64,000 bases of DNA from contig NZ_SUMC01000010.1 of the NCBI RefSeq assembly GCF_005047355.1, forward strand, positions 1 through 64,000, read 5' to 3'. This stretch comes from Actinacidiphila oryziradicis (GTDB taxonomy: Bacteria > Actinomycetota > Actinomycetes > Streptomycetales > Streptomycetaceae). Made by a program: the position numbers and the translations under genes. The notes under the pieces are model-generated. The model was not told the DNA's origin. It did not search any database and was given only the letters and a program-made list of their open reading frames with translations. Below, one piece after another: positions 8,296 to 16,389 of this stretch; position 1 is the stretch's first letter; the number at the start of each line of letters is the position of its first letter.

Positions 8296-8979
8296 TCAGC
8301 CAATGAGCTCGCCGAGCGGCAGGCCCGCCAGGGCCCTCACCTCACGGGCGAGGTGCGGCTGGTCCGCGTATCCGGCGACCGCCGCCACCTGGGCGAAGGG
8401 TATGCCCCGGCGGGCCAGCCGCAGCGCACGCTGCATGCGCAGCACTCGGGCCAGGGTCTTCGGCCCGTACCCGAACGCGTCCAGACAGCGGCGGTGCAGT
8501 TGCCGCTCGCCGAGCCCCACCGACGCGGCGACGGCCGCGACGGTGCGGCCCGCCGCCAGACCCTGCGCGACGGCGGTGGGCAGGCTTTGGGCCAGGGCGC
8601 CGGTGCCGGGCTGCCGCAGCGCGATGTCCTCCAGCGCCGCGCCCTTGTCGGCCGAATCCGCCATGCGCTCGGCGAGCCTGCCGGCCTCCGCGCCCGGCCA
8701 GATCGCGTCCAGCGGGACCCGGTCGTCGCGCAGTGCGTGCGCCGGTATGCCCAGCACGGCCGGCCCGGTGCCGGGTGCGAAGCGCAGGCCGATGTAATGC
8801 GCGCCCGGCGGACCGGCCGCCAGGAACGCGCGGGTGTCGGGACCGGCGACGAGCAGTCCGGCCTCGCTCCAGATCAGATCCATGCAGCCATCCGGCAGCA
8901 CACGCTGCACCCCGGTCCGCGCGGTACTGGCCCACACCACCGCGCCGCTCAGCCGCGACGAAGCCCTTTCCCCGTACAT
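8296..8979 (-). CDS. AraC-family transcriptional regulator
   Basis: 227 aa. An N-terminal effector-binding-like region (about 1-110, with the VLPDGCMDLIW segment typical of the DUF6597 type) precedes an AraC double helix-turn-helix (about 130-225: VAAVAASVGLGERQLHRRC and FAQVAAVAGYADQPHLAREVRALAG). Such regulators often sit beside a VOC or glyoxalase gene that they control, and here a broken VOC gene lies just downstream in convergent orientation, so its target may have been lost. The ATG at 8979 fits a conserved N-terminus. Confidence 0.88.
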   Translation of the reverse strand: MYGERASSRLSGAVVWASTARTGVQRVLPDGCMDLIWSEAGLLVAGPDTRAFLAAGPPGAHYIGLRFAPGTGPAVLGIPAHALRDDRVPLDAIWPGAEAGRLAERMADSADKGAALEDIALRQPGTGALAQSLPTAVAQGLAAGRTVAAVAASVGLGERQLHRRCLDAFGYGPKTLARVLRMQRALRLARRGIPFAQVAAVAGYADQPHLAREVRALAGLPLGELIG

Positions 8980-9013
8980 GGCTTCAGCATCGCACCAGGC
9001 ACTGACAGCCGCC

Positions 9014-10282
9014 TCAGTCCCGCCGCCCCGCCGGGGGCTCGGCAGTCCGGGGCGCTTCCGGCCCCGGCTGCGACGACGGCTGCGCGTCCGTTCCCGGCCC
9101 CGTTGCCGGCTCTCGCTCCGGCCCCGGCTCCGGCTCCGCCTCGCGCTTGCGCCGTCCCACAGGGGGCCGCTTCCGCAGCCGGGCCCGTACGTCCTCCGGC
9201 GGCAGGAACCGGGTCCACCGCTCCGGAAATTCGGCCGGCATCTCGTCCCCGCCGATCTCGTCGTCCGGCTCCGCCTCGCTCGCCGCCCGTCGCGCCGCCG
9301 CCAGCGCGATCACCTCGGCCGCCTCCGCCTCGCGGGCCAACGCGGCCTCCTCACGGGCGGCCGCCGTGGCGAGGGACGGCCAGACCCGGTCGACGGCGGC
9401 ATTGACCGCCGCCCCGACAAGGACCGCGAAAGCGGACACCCCTATCCACAGCAGTACGGCGACGGGGGCGGCCAGCGATCCGTAAATCGTCGGCCCCTCA
9501 ACCGCGTGAGTGAGGTAGACCCGCAGCACAATACTGCCGAGGACCCACATCATCAGCGCGATCCCCGCGCCCGGCATGTCCTCGTACCAGGGGGACCGCA
9601 CCGGGACGGACACGTGGTACAGCGTCGTGAGGAAGACGATCGACAGCACCAGCACCACCGGCCAGTACAGCACCCGGATGACCGCCTCGCTCCACGGCAG
9701 CAGCCCCACCACCGCGTCCGGCCCGACCACCATCAGCGGCATCACCACCGCACCGATTATCAGCGCGACGATGTACAGACCGAAGGACAGCAGCCGGGTC
9801 ATGACGATGCCGCGGCGGCCGTCGAGCCCGTACATGACCGTGATCGTGTCGATAAAGACATTCACCGCCCGCGACCCCGACCACAGCGCGATCATGAAGC
9901 CGAGCGAGATCAGATCGGGCCGGCCGTCCTTGAACACGCCGTTGACCAGTGGCCGGACCAGCTCGTCAACGCCCCTGTCGGTCAGGACGGTCGCGGACGC
10001 CGTGAGGATGTTCTGCCGGATGTTCTCCACCGTGTCGATGCCGATGATCTTGTCGAGGTAGCCGAGTGCCCCGACCAGGCTCAGCAGCAGCGGTGGCAGC
10101 GACAGCAGCACAAAGAAAGCCGCCTCCGCCGCGAGCCCGGTGACCCGGTACTCCATACACGAATCGATGGTGTCCTTGAGCAGCAGCCAGGCCATCTTGC
10201 GCTTGGACACATTGCGATAAAGGGCCCTGGCCCTGGAAAGACGGCCGAGTCGCCGTCCAGATGTTTCTCCAGCTGCGTGCAC
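9014..10282 (-). CDS. YihY/BrkB-family inner-membrane protein
   Basis: About 422 aa from GTG 10282. Multi-pass membrane protein of the YihY/virulence factor BrkB family (function not established; earlier called ribonuclease BN in error). Six hydrophobic segments lie between about residues 50 and 300, with family signatures EYRVTGLAAEAAFFVLLSLPP, IALWSGSRAVNVFIDTI and EGPTIYGSLAAP. The C-terminal 110 residues are cytoplasmic, charged and rich in Glu, Arg and Pro. The frame stays open far upstream; I chose 10282 because homologues begin about 18 residues before the RARALYRNVSKRK segment. The start lies only 18 bp from the divergent aidB start, so the promoters must overlap the genes. Confidence 0.82.
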   Translation of the reverse strand: MHAAGETSGRRLGRLSRARALYRNVSKRKMAWLLLKDTIDSCMEYRVTGLAAEAAFFVLLSLPPLLLSLVGALGYLDKIIGIDTVENIRQNILTASATVLTDRGVDELVRPLVNGVFKDGRPDLISLGFMIALWSGSRAVNVFIDTITVMYGLDGRRGIVMTRLLSFGLYIVALIIGAVVMPLMVVGPDAVVGLLPWSEAVIRVLYWPVVLVLSIVFLTTLYHVSVPVRSPWYEDMPGAGIALMMWVLGSIVLRVYLTHAVEGPTIYGSLAAPVAVLLWIGVSAFAVLVGAAVNAAVDRVWPSLATAAAREEAALAREAEAAEVIALAAARRAASEAEPDDEIGGDEMPAEFPERWTRFLPPEDVRARLRKRPPVGRRKREAEPEPGPEREPATGPGTDAQPSSQPGPEAPRTAEPPAGRRD

Positions 10283-10300
10283 CCACTTACCGTAGCTGGC

Positions 10301-11950
10301 ATGAGCGCTCCCACTCACACGGTGACCAACCAGCCTCCGCCCCTGGTCGGCTACGACATCTATGCCGCCGACGCCGCCCTCGTCGAGGGTGTGGCACGCC
10401 ACGCCTCGCCCGAGGCGCTGCCCGAGATCCGGACCGAGCTCAGCGAGCTCGGGAAGGCCGCCGGCTCCGCGCAGGCGCAGCGCTGGGGTACGCAGGCGAA
10501 TACGTACCCGCCAGTACTGCGCACGCACGACCGCTACGGCAACCGCATCGACGAGGTCGACTTCCATCCTTCCTGGCACCGTCTCCTCGGCCACGCCGTC
10601 TCGGCGGGCCTGACGGACGCCTGGTCCCGCCCCGACGGGCATCTGCGACGGGCGGCGGGTTTTCTCGTGTGGACCCAGGCCGAGGCGGGACACGGCTGCC
10701 CGGTGTCCATGACGCATGCCGCCGTGCCCGCGCTGCGTGCGGAGCCGGCGCTGGCTGCGGAATGGGAGCCCCGGCTGACGTCGCGCGTCTACGACGAGGA
10801 GCTGCTGGCGCCCGGCGTGAAGCCGGGGGCGCTCTTCGGGATGGGTATGACGGAGAAGCAGGGCGGCTCGGACGTCCGCGCCAATACGACCCGGGCCGAG
10901 CCACTGGCGGCCGACGGCGAGTACCTTCTCACCGGGCACAAGTGGTTCTGCTCGGCTCCGATGTCCGACGGCTTCCTCGTGCTGGCGCAGGCATCCCCCG
11001 GCCGGGGAAAAGGCGGCCTGACGTGTTTCCTGCTCCCCCGGGTGCTGCCCGACGGGACCCGCAACGTCTTCCTCATCCAGCGTCTGAAGGACAAGCTCGG
11101 CAATCGCTCCAACGCCTCCGCCGAGGTCGAGTTCTGCGGAACCTGGGCCCGACGCGTCGGCGAGGAGGGCCGGGGCGTGCCCACCATCATCGAGATGGTC
11201 GCCGCCACCCGGCTGGACTGCGCCACCGGCTCCGCCGCGGTCATGCGCCAGGCCGTCGCCCAGGCGATCCATCACGCGGCCCACCGCAGCGCTTTCGGCG
11301 GCCCGCTCATCGACCAGCCGCTGATGCTCAACGTCCTCGCCGACCTCGCTCTGGAATCCGAGGCCGCCACCACGACCGTGCTGCGCCTCGCCGCCTCCTA
11401 CGACGCCGCCACGGACGCAGAGCGCCAATTCCGGCGCATCGCCGTGCCCCTCGCCAAGTACTGGGTCACCAAACGCACCGCCGCCCTCACCGCCGAAGCC
11501 CTGGAATGTCTGGGCGGCAACGGCTATGTCGAGGAATCCGGCATGCCGCGCCTCTTCCGCGAATCCCCCCTCAACTCCATCTGGGAAGGTTCGGGCAACG
11601 TCCAGGCCCTCGACGTCCTGCGCGCCCTTCAGCGCGATCCCCAGGCCTTCGACGCCTTCCTCCGTGAGATCGGCCTCTCCCGAGGCGCCGATCACCGCCT
11701 GGACGCCGCCGTCAAATCCCTTCTCACCGAGCTGGCCGACCTGACCTCCCTCGAAGCCCGCGCCCGCCGCCTCGTCGAACGCATGGCCCTCATCCTGCAG
11801 GGCTCCCTCCTCGTCCGCTTCGCCCCGCCCGCCGTCTCCGACGCCTTCTGCGCCTCACGGCTCGGCGGCGACTGGGGCGTCTCCTTCGGCACCCTCCCGC
11901 ACAGCCTGGACCTGGGCGCGATTGTGGAGAGGGCGCGGCCGACCGCGTAG
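10301..11950 (+). CDS. aidB: AidB-type acyl-CoA dehydrogenase-fold protein
   Basis: 549 aa, full length. FAD-containing protein of the AidB subgroup of acyl-CoA dehydrogenases, linked in E. coli to the adaptive response to alkylating agents and able to bind DNA. The N-terminus (HTVTNQPPPL), GMGMTEKQGGSDV, GHKWFCSAP, RLKDKLGNRSNASAEVEF and NSIWEGSGNVQALDVLR match AidB closely. No adaptive-response genes (ada, alkA, alkB) are adjacent. There is no clear ribosome binding site, and a TACCGT box sits 7 nt before the ATG, so the mRNA may be leaderless. A strong terminator follows. Confidence 0.9.
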   Translation: MSAPTHTVTNQPPPLVGYDIYAADAALVEGVARHASPEALPEIRTELSELGKAAGSAQAQRWGTQANTYPPVLRTHDRYGNRIDEVDFHPSWHRLLGHAVSAGLTDAWSRPDGHLRRAAGFLVWTQAEAGHGCPVSMTHAAVPALRAEPALAAEWEPRLTSRVYDEELLAPGVKPGALFGMGMTEKQGGSDVRANTTRAEPLAADGEYLLTGHKWFCSAPMSDGFLVLAQASPGRGKGGLTCFLLPRVLPDGTRNVFLIQRLKDKLGNRSNASAEVEFCGTWARRVGEEGRGVPTIIEMVAATRLDCATGSAAVMRQAVAQAIHHAAHRSAFGGPLIDQPLMLNVLADLALESEAATTTVLRLAASYDAATDAERQFRRIAVPLAKYWVTKRTAALTAEALECLGGNGYVEESGMPRLFRESPLNSIWEGSGNVQALDVLRALQRDPQAFDAFLREIGLSRGADHRLDAAVKSLLTELADLTSLEARARRLVERMALILQGSLLVRFAPPAVSDAFCASRLGGDWGVSFGTLPHSLDLGAIVERARPTA

Positions 11951-11951
11951 C

Positions 11952-11993
11952 GGCCGCGCAAACAGGTCGGGGGCGTCGCCTGTTTGCGCGGCC
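11952..11993. terminator. Bidirectional terminator
   Basis: Perfect 15-bp stem (arms 11952-11966 and 11979-11993) with a 12-nt loop, between convergent aidB and the TetR gene. Confidence 0.85.
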
Positions 11994-12002
11994 TTTCAGC
12001 CG

Positions 12003-12590
12003 TTACGGCCTGGAGGAGGTGGCACCGTAGCGCAGGCCGTCCATCAGCAGGTCGAGCAGGCGGCGGGCCTGGTCGCGTTGGGCCGGGTCCCCGGCAGCGA
12101 GGGACACTCCGCTCAGGCTCAAGAGCACATCGCCGGGTTCGATGTCCGGCCGTACGGTCCCGGCCGCGGCGGCAGCCGCCAGCAGCGTCGTGATCGCGGT
12201 GGTCAGCCGGTCACGACTGTGTGCGTACGGGTTCCCGCCGGACGCGATGAGTGCGCGCAGCGCGTCGGCCATGCCGCGCTTGGTGGTCATGTAGTCGACG
12301 AAACGGTCCATCCAGGCGCGCGTCGCCTCGTCCGGCGGCATCGTCTCCAGGAGTTCCGCCACGATGTCGCACAGCCTCGCGAGCTCGTTGCGGTACGCCG
12401 CCTCTACGAGCGCCTCGCGGGTGGGGAAGTGGCGGTAGAGCGTGCCGATGCCGACGCCCGCGTCCTTCGCTATCGCGTCGAGCGTCACATCCGGGCCTTC
12501 CTGGGAGAACGCGCGTACCGCGGCTTCGAGCAGCGTGTCGCGGTTGCGCTGCGCGTCGGCACGCAACGGTCGGGGGCTGGTGGCCGTCAC
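12003..12590 (-). CDS. TetR-family repressor (pairs with SDR)
   Basis: 195 aa. N-terminal HTH is typical (about residues 10-60: LLEAAVRAFSQEG, then AKDAGVGIGTLYRHFPTREAL). The ligand-binding C-terminal part is of the type with an SBP/TetR_C_33-like end. Divergent from an SDR gene with two related palindromes in the shared 134-bp promoter region, so it very probably represses both itself and the SDR. Inducer unknown. Confidence 0.92.
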   Translation of the reverse strand: MTATSPRPLRADAQRNRDTLLEAAVRAFSQEGPDVTLDAIAKDAGVGIGTLYRHFPTREALVEAAYRNELARLCDIVAELLETMPPDEATRAWMDRFVDYMTTKRGMADALRALIASGGNPYAHSRDRLTTAITTLLAAAAAAGTVRPDIEPGDVLLSLSGVSLAAGDPAQRDQARRLLDLLMDGLRYGATSSRP

Positions 12591-12619
12591 GGCTCCTCCT
12601 CATAAGCACACTTGCGAAG

Positions 12620-12633
12620 CGGAGGTTCCTCCG
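12620..12633. promoter_or_regulatory. TetR operator, copy 1
   Basis: Palindrome CGGAGGTTCCTCCG, 30 bp upstream of the tetR start. The centre is 32 bp (about three helical turns) from the second copy. Confidence 0.65.
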
Positions 12634-12651
12634 ATTAGGCTGCCTACGTAG

Positions 12652-12665
12652 TGGAGGATCCTCCG
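12652..12665. promoter_or_regulatory. TetR operator, copy 2
   Basis: TGGAGGATCCTCCG, nearly the same palindrome as at 12620-12633, on the SDR side of the divergent promoter region. Confidence 0.65.
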
Positions 12666-12724
12666 TTTGACATCATACCGGCTGGGCCTCCCCCTCCGCA
12701 TCGCCGAGCGAGACGGGAAAGACA

Positions 12725-13672
12725 ATGGCTTCCGCCACCCGCATCACCACCCCCTTCACCGCCGAATCCACCGCCGCCCAGGTCGTGGACGGCATCGACC
12801 TCACCGGCCGCCGCGTCATCGTCACCGGCGGCGCTTCCGGCATCGGCATCGAAACCGCCCGCGCACTCGCCGGCGCCGGTGCCGAGGTGACCCTGGCCGT
12901 CCGCAATCCGCAGGCCGGCGAGCAGACCGCCCAGGACATCATCGCGACCACGGGCAACAAGCAGGTCCTCGTCGCCCCCCTCGACCTCACCGACCAGGCC
13001 TCCGTCGCCTCGTTCGTCGCCGCGTGGGACGGCCCGCTGCACATCCTCGTCAACAACGCAGGCGTGATGGCATCGCCCGAGATGCGTACGCCGGAAGGCT
13101 GGGAGCTGCAGTTCGCCACCAACCATCTCGGCCACTTCGCCCTCACCACCGGTCTGCTCCCCGCCCTCAGGGCAGCCGGCCGCGCCCGCGTCGTAGCCGT
13201 CAGCTCCAGCGCGCACCTCCGCTCGCCGGTCGTCTTCGAAGACATCCACTTCCGGGAGCGCCCCTACGAGCCCTGGGCCGCCTACGGCCAGTCCAAGACG
13301 GCCAACGTCCTCTTCGCCGTGGAAGCCGCCAAGCGCTGGGCGGCCGAGGGCATCACCGTCAACGCCCTGATGCCCGGCGGCATCCGCACCAACCTCCAGC
13401 GGCACGTCTCCGAGGAAGAGCTGGCCCGGTTGCGTGCCCAGTCGGCCGGCGGCGGCATGCAGTGGAAGACACCGGAGCAGGGCGCGGCCACATCCGTGCT
13501 GGTCGCGACCTCGCCGCTGCTCGAAGGCATCGGCGGCCGGTACTTCGAGGACTGCAACGAGGCGGAGCCGGCCGAGCCGGGTCTCCGGCGGCGGGGCGTC
13601 GCGGCCTACGCGCTCGACCCCGAGGCGGCCGCGCTGCTCTGGCAGGTATCCGTCGAGACGCTGGCCTCCTAG
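12725..13672 (+). CDS. Short-chain dehydrogenase/reductase
   Basis: 315 aa. Classical-type SDR resembling the retinol dehydrogenase/WW-domain oxidoreductase-like branch: cofactor motif TGGASGIG (about 35-42), NNAG (about 116), catalytic Ser in AVSSSAH (about 160) and Tyr-x-x-x-Lys in YGQSKTAN (about 187-191). The C-terminal extension (DCNEAEPAEP onward) is usual for this branch. Start ATG 12725 after GAGACGGGAAAGAC. Controlled by the divergent TetR through two palindromes. The substrate is not predictable. Confidence 0.9.
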   Translation: MASATRITTPFTAESTAAQVVDGIDLTGRRVIVTGGASGIGIETARALAGAGAEVTLAVRNPQAGEQTAQDIIATTGNKQVLVAPLDLTDQASVASFVAAWDGPLHILVNNAGVMASPEMRTPEGWELQFATNHLGHFALTTGLLPALRAAGRARVVAVSSSAHLRSPVVFEDIHFRERPYEPWAAYGQSKTANVLFAVEAAKRWAAEGITVNALMPGGIRTNLQRHVSEEELARLRAQSAGGGMQWKTPEQGAATSVLVATSPLLEGIGGRYFEDCNEAEPAEPGLRRRGVAAYALDPEAAALLWQVSVETLAS

Positions 13673-13699
13673 GTCCTGTCCGGGCGGCCACGGCTTCCG

Positions 13700-14056
13700 T
13701 CAGGCGCCGGCGCGGGAGAAGAGGGACCGGACGGCGACTTGTCTCCCCACTCGTTTGCGCACCCCGAGGAAGGCCCGGCGGGGGTCCTCACCATCGAGGT
13801 AGACCCAGGGGAGGCTGGTGGCGTGCACCCCGGTGAGACGCAGCTGCTCCGCCGCGCGCACATCCACCTGCACCAGCACCGCGTCCGGGTCCGGGTCCGG
13901 GTCCGGGTCCGGGTCCTCCGGAGCGTCGGCCATCCAGGCCTCCAGCCAGGCGGGGGGCGCACAGCGAACCCGGCCAGCGTGCGGACGAAACCGTCCCGGC
14001 GCTCCCACTCGCTGCCCAGCCGCGTAGCGGCCAAGAGCTGTTGCCTGCAGGCGCAT
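13700..14056 (-). CDS. Hypothetical protein with Asp-Pro repeat
   Basis: Up to 118 aa from ATG 14056. No family recognised. The C-terminal half looks like a real conserved protein (VQVDVRAAEQLRLTGVHATSLPWVYLDG, then AFLGVRKRVGRQVAVRSLF). In the middle six Asp-Pro pairs are encoded by a tandem hexanucleotide repeat (13883-13916); copy-number changes there keep the frame. The start is uncertain because no good RBS is visible. It lies alone between the SDR and the adenylate-kinase-like gene. Confidence 0.5.
   Translation of the reverse strand: MRLQATALGRYAAGQRVGAPGRFRPHAGRVRCAPPAWLEAWMADAPEDPDPDPDPDPDAVLVQVDVRAAEQLRLTGVHATSLPWVYLDGEDPRRAFLGVRKRVGRQVAVRSLFSRAGA
13883..13916. repeat. GTCCGG hexamer tandem repeat
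   Basis: Five full units and one partial unit of a perfect hexamer, lying inside the frame of the minus-strand hypothetical protein, where it encodes (Asp-Pro)n. Confidence 0.9.
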
Positions 14057-14192
14057 CGCCCTGGCCTCCCGGCCGAAGATGGGGCGCGGCAGCGAGTTGC
14101 CTCCTCCTCCCGCACGGGGGGACGGGAGGAAAGGTTTCCGCGCTGCCGCGCCGGCTGGGGGTGGCGCCGCGCCGACTCGGCACCACCCCGGT

Positions 14193-14639
14193 CTAGGGGT
14201 GCACAGCCCTGGCTTTGCGGTTCAGGAGCGCTCTCTTCACGCTGGCGACGATCGCCTCGTCATCGGTACCGGGCAGGAACTGCGCGAGCGTGCCCCGGGC
14301 CTGGTAGTAGCCGATGACGACGCCCGGCGGCTCGTCGGAGCGCAGATGGACCACCAGGTCCGCAGGGACGGCGAGGGAGGCCAGCAGGCCGTCCACGGCG
14401 GCCGCTTCGGCCAGGGTGCGGGGGGCGGCGTCGATGACGTAGCCGGGGCTGTCCACCAGCCGCGCCGCGACGACGCGCAGGACGGGGGCGTCCTTGGCGC
14501 TGGGGGCGGCGTGGTCGCGGATCACTTCGCAGACCGAGAGGTGCGGCACCCGGAAGAAGCGGGCCAGCCGGTCGGCGCGGGCGCCGCGCTCCGCGTCGGA
14601 GGAGCCGGCCACGAGCACGCGGGGGGACAGCGATGGCAC
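14193..14639 (-). CDS. Adenylate-kinase-like protein with degenerate P-loop
   Basis: 148 aa from GTG 14639, with GGGAGGAG 6-12 nt upstream. It has the layout of the N-terminal half of adenylate kinase: beta-strand plus loop (VLVAGSSDAERG), FFRVPHLSVCEVIRDH where Adk has the AMP-site strand and lid entry, GYVIDAAPRTLAEAAAVDGLL (Adk GFILDGFPRTxxQA), and VVHLRSD (Adk V..L...). The nucleotide loop, normally GxPGxGKG, has lost its conserved Gly and Lys (GSSDAERG), and the LID and C-terminal core are reduced. Catalysis as an AMP kinase is unlikely; a binding or regulatory role is possible. It is divergent from a GAF-domain regulator with a perfect inverted repeat between them. Confidence 0.65.
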   Translation of the reverse strand: MPSLSPRVLVAGSSDAERGARADRLARFFRVPHLSVCEVIRDHAAPSAKDAPVLRVVAARLVDSPGYVIDAAPRTLAEAAAVDGLLASLAVPADLVVHLRSDEPPGVVIGYYQARGTLAQFLPGTDDEAIVASVKRALLNRKARAVHP

Positions 14640-14739
14640 AGCGGTTCTCCTCCCGGTCCGAGTGCGGTTGGCGGTTACCTGCCGATACGAGTACCGGTGA
14701 CGCATAGTCACTCTCCGCGAGGCCGCAGCATATGCGCAA

Positions 14740-14761
14740 CCGTTGCAGACCGTTGCAACGG
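14740..14761. promoter_or_regulatory. Inverted repeat between Adk-like and GAF-regulator genes
   Basis: CCGTTGCA, 6-nt spacer, TGCAACGG: perfect 8-bp arms. Activators of the AcoR/MimR class bind arms of this general TGTTGCA...TGCAACA form, so this is the likely target of the GAF-domain regulator encoded next to it. Confidence 0.6.
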
Positions 14762-14849
14762 AAAGGCAGGATTTAACCGCACGACGGCTCGGGCAGCGGG
14801 ACCATATGCACAGTGGGAGCACAGGCGGAACACGGGTGCGGGGAGCAGC

Positions 14850-16118
14850 ATGAGCCAGGCATCTATCGGCGTGGGACGGCAGGCCAATGCACGGCGGGCG
14901 GCCGCCGCGCCGCGGGCGGTGATCAGCCAGTCCTGGGACCGGGTACGGGGCCATGGCGTCGACCCCGACCGCGGCAGCCAGCCGGGCCAGCTGCCGGCCG
15001 AGGAGATCGAGCACCGCCGGCGCCGCTCGCCGCTGACCGAGGTCGTGCCGCTGCTGCGGGACGGGCTGAGTTCGGCGGCACACTCCACCTCGCACATGAT
15101 GATCATCGCCGACGACGAGGGCCGCGTCCTGTGGCGGGACGGCGACTTGACCACACGCGGGAGCGCCGACCGGATCGGCATCACCCAGGGCTCCTCGTGG
15201 CTGGAGGAGACCGCCGGTACGAACGCGATCGGCACGACGCTGGCGACCGGACGGCCGACGGAGGTGCACTCGGCCGAGCACTTCGTACACGCCCTGCGGT
15301 GGACGAACTGCGCCGCCGCCCCGCTGCGCGACCCGCGCGACGGTCGGCTGCTGGGCGCGGTGGACGTGACCGGCCCGGCCGCCACCGCCCATCCGGCGAC
15401 GCTGGCGCTGGTGACCGCCGTCGCCCGGGTTGCCGAGGGCGAGCTGCGGGCCCGGCACTGGGCCTCCGTCGACAGCCTGCGCTCGGTGGCCGCGCCGCTG
15501 CTCGCCCGGATCCACGGCCGGGCCGTGGTGGTCGACCCGCACGGCTGGACCGCCGCCGTCACCGGTATGCCGCCGCTCGACCGGGTGGCGCTGCCCAGCG
15601 CCCCGCAGGCAGGCCAGCTCTGGCTGCCGACGCTCGGCATGTGCGCCCTTGAGCCGCTGCCGGGCGGCTGGCTGGTGCGGCCGGGGCCGGTGGACGGGGA
15701 AGGGGCCGGGCCGCCCAGCCGCGTGGTTCTCGACGTCAGCCGCGCCCGCGCCTGGACGGTCGCCGTCTCGGGCCCGGCGGGCCGTTGGGAGCAGCAGCTG
15801 AGCCCCCGCCATGCCGAGCTGCTCCTCGTCCTCGCCCTGCACCGCGCCGGGCGGACCGCCGCCGAGCTCGCGTGCGACCTCTTCGGCGATCCGAGCCGTA
15901 CGGTGACCGTGCGTGCCGAGCTTTCGCGCCTGCGACGTACCTTGGCGGGCGTACTGGCCCACCGGCCCTACCGTTTCGCGGACGAGGTGGACGTGGAGCT
16001 GCTGGGGCCGCAGCGGCCGGCCGACCTCTTGCCCCACTCCGCTGCTCCCGCCGTGGTGACAGCCCGGAGGGTGGCCGCGCCGGTGGTGTGGGGCCCCTCC
16101 CACCCGCCCACGGGTTGA
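14850..16118 (+). CDS. AcoR-like GAF-domain transcriptional regulator
   Basis: 422 aa. N-terminal part of an AcoR-type activator: ISQSWDRVRGHGVDP (about 28-42), then a GAF sensor domain (about 80-220) with ADDEGRVLWRDGD, GSSWLEETAGTNAIGTTLATG, the signature of this family, and VDVTGPA. The sigma-54 AAA+ domain is absent, as in other actinobacterial members. The C-terminus (about 310-390) looks like a winged-helix DNA-binding part (LSPRHAELLLVLALHRAGRTAAELACDLFGD, then VRAELSRLRRTL). Start ATG 14850 with GGGAGC upstream; the frame is open further up but without support. Such regulators usually sit by aldehyde or alcohol dehydrogenase genes; here the only neighbour is the degenerate kinase gene. 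Confidence 0.85.
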   Translation: MSQASIGVGRQANARRAAAAPRAVISQSWDRVRGHGVDPDRGSQPGQLPAEEIEHRRRRSPLTEVVPLLRDGLSSAAHSTSHMMIIADDEGRVLWRDGDLTTRGSADRIGITQGSSWLEETAGTNAIGTTLATGRPTEVHSAEHFVHALRWTNCAAAPLRDPRDGRLLGAVDVTGPAATAHPATLALVTAVARVAEGELRARHWASVDSLRSVAAPLLARIHGRAVVVDPHGWTAAVTGMPPLDRVALPSAPQAGQLWLPTLGMCALEPLPGGWLVRPGPVDGEGAGPPSRVVLDVSRARAWTVAVSGPAGRWEQQLSPRHAELLLVLALHRAGRTAAELACDLFGDPSRTVTVRAELSRLRRTLAGVLAHRPYRFADEVDVELLGPQRPADLLPHSAAPAVVTARRVAAPVVWGPSHPPTG

Positions 16119-16389
16119 ACCGTGTGACATGGCTTCCGGCCCGGGGCACGCGTGCCGCCGGTGGCGGAGCGAGCGCGTCACGGGCCGTTCCCGTCGCGGC
16201 GTGACGCGCCGGCCTCCGTATCCACCGCAGCGAACAGCAACCGGAACGGAGCGGTCCGGCGGCGCCAGGACGACCACGGCCAAGGGCCCGGCCGCCACCC
16301 CAGGAAGGCGGCGGACAGGCACGGTCGGCGGCCGGCCCGCCCGGGACCGCAAAACCACACCGTCATCCGGCCGTGATTGGCTGGGCGCC

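Noticed and set aside
9014..11695. 893-codon minus-strand frame spanning BrkB and antisense to aidB
   Set aside because: Only the C-terminal part is a real gene (BrkB-like); the upstream part is antisense to aidB.
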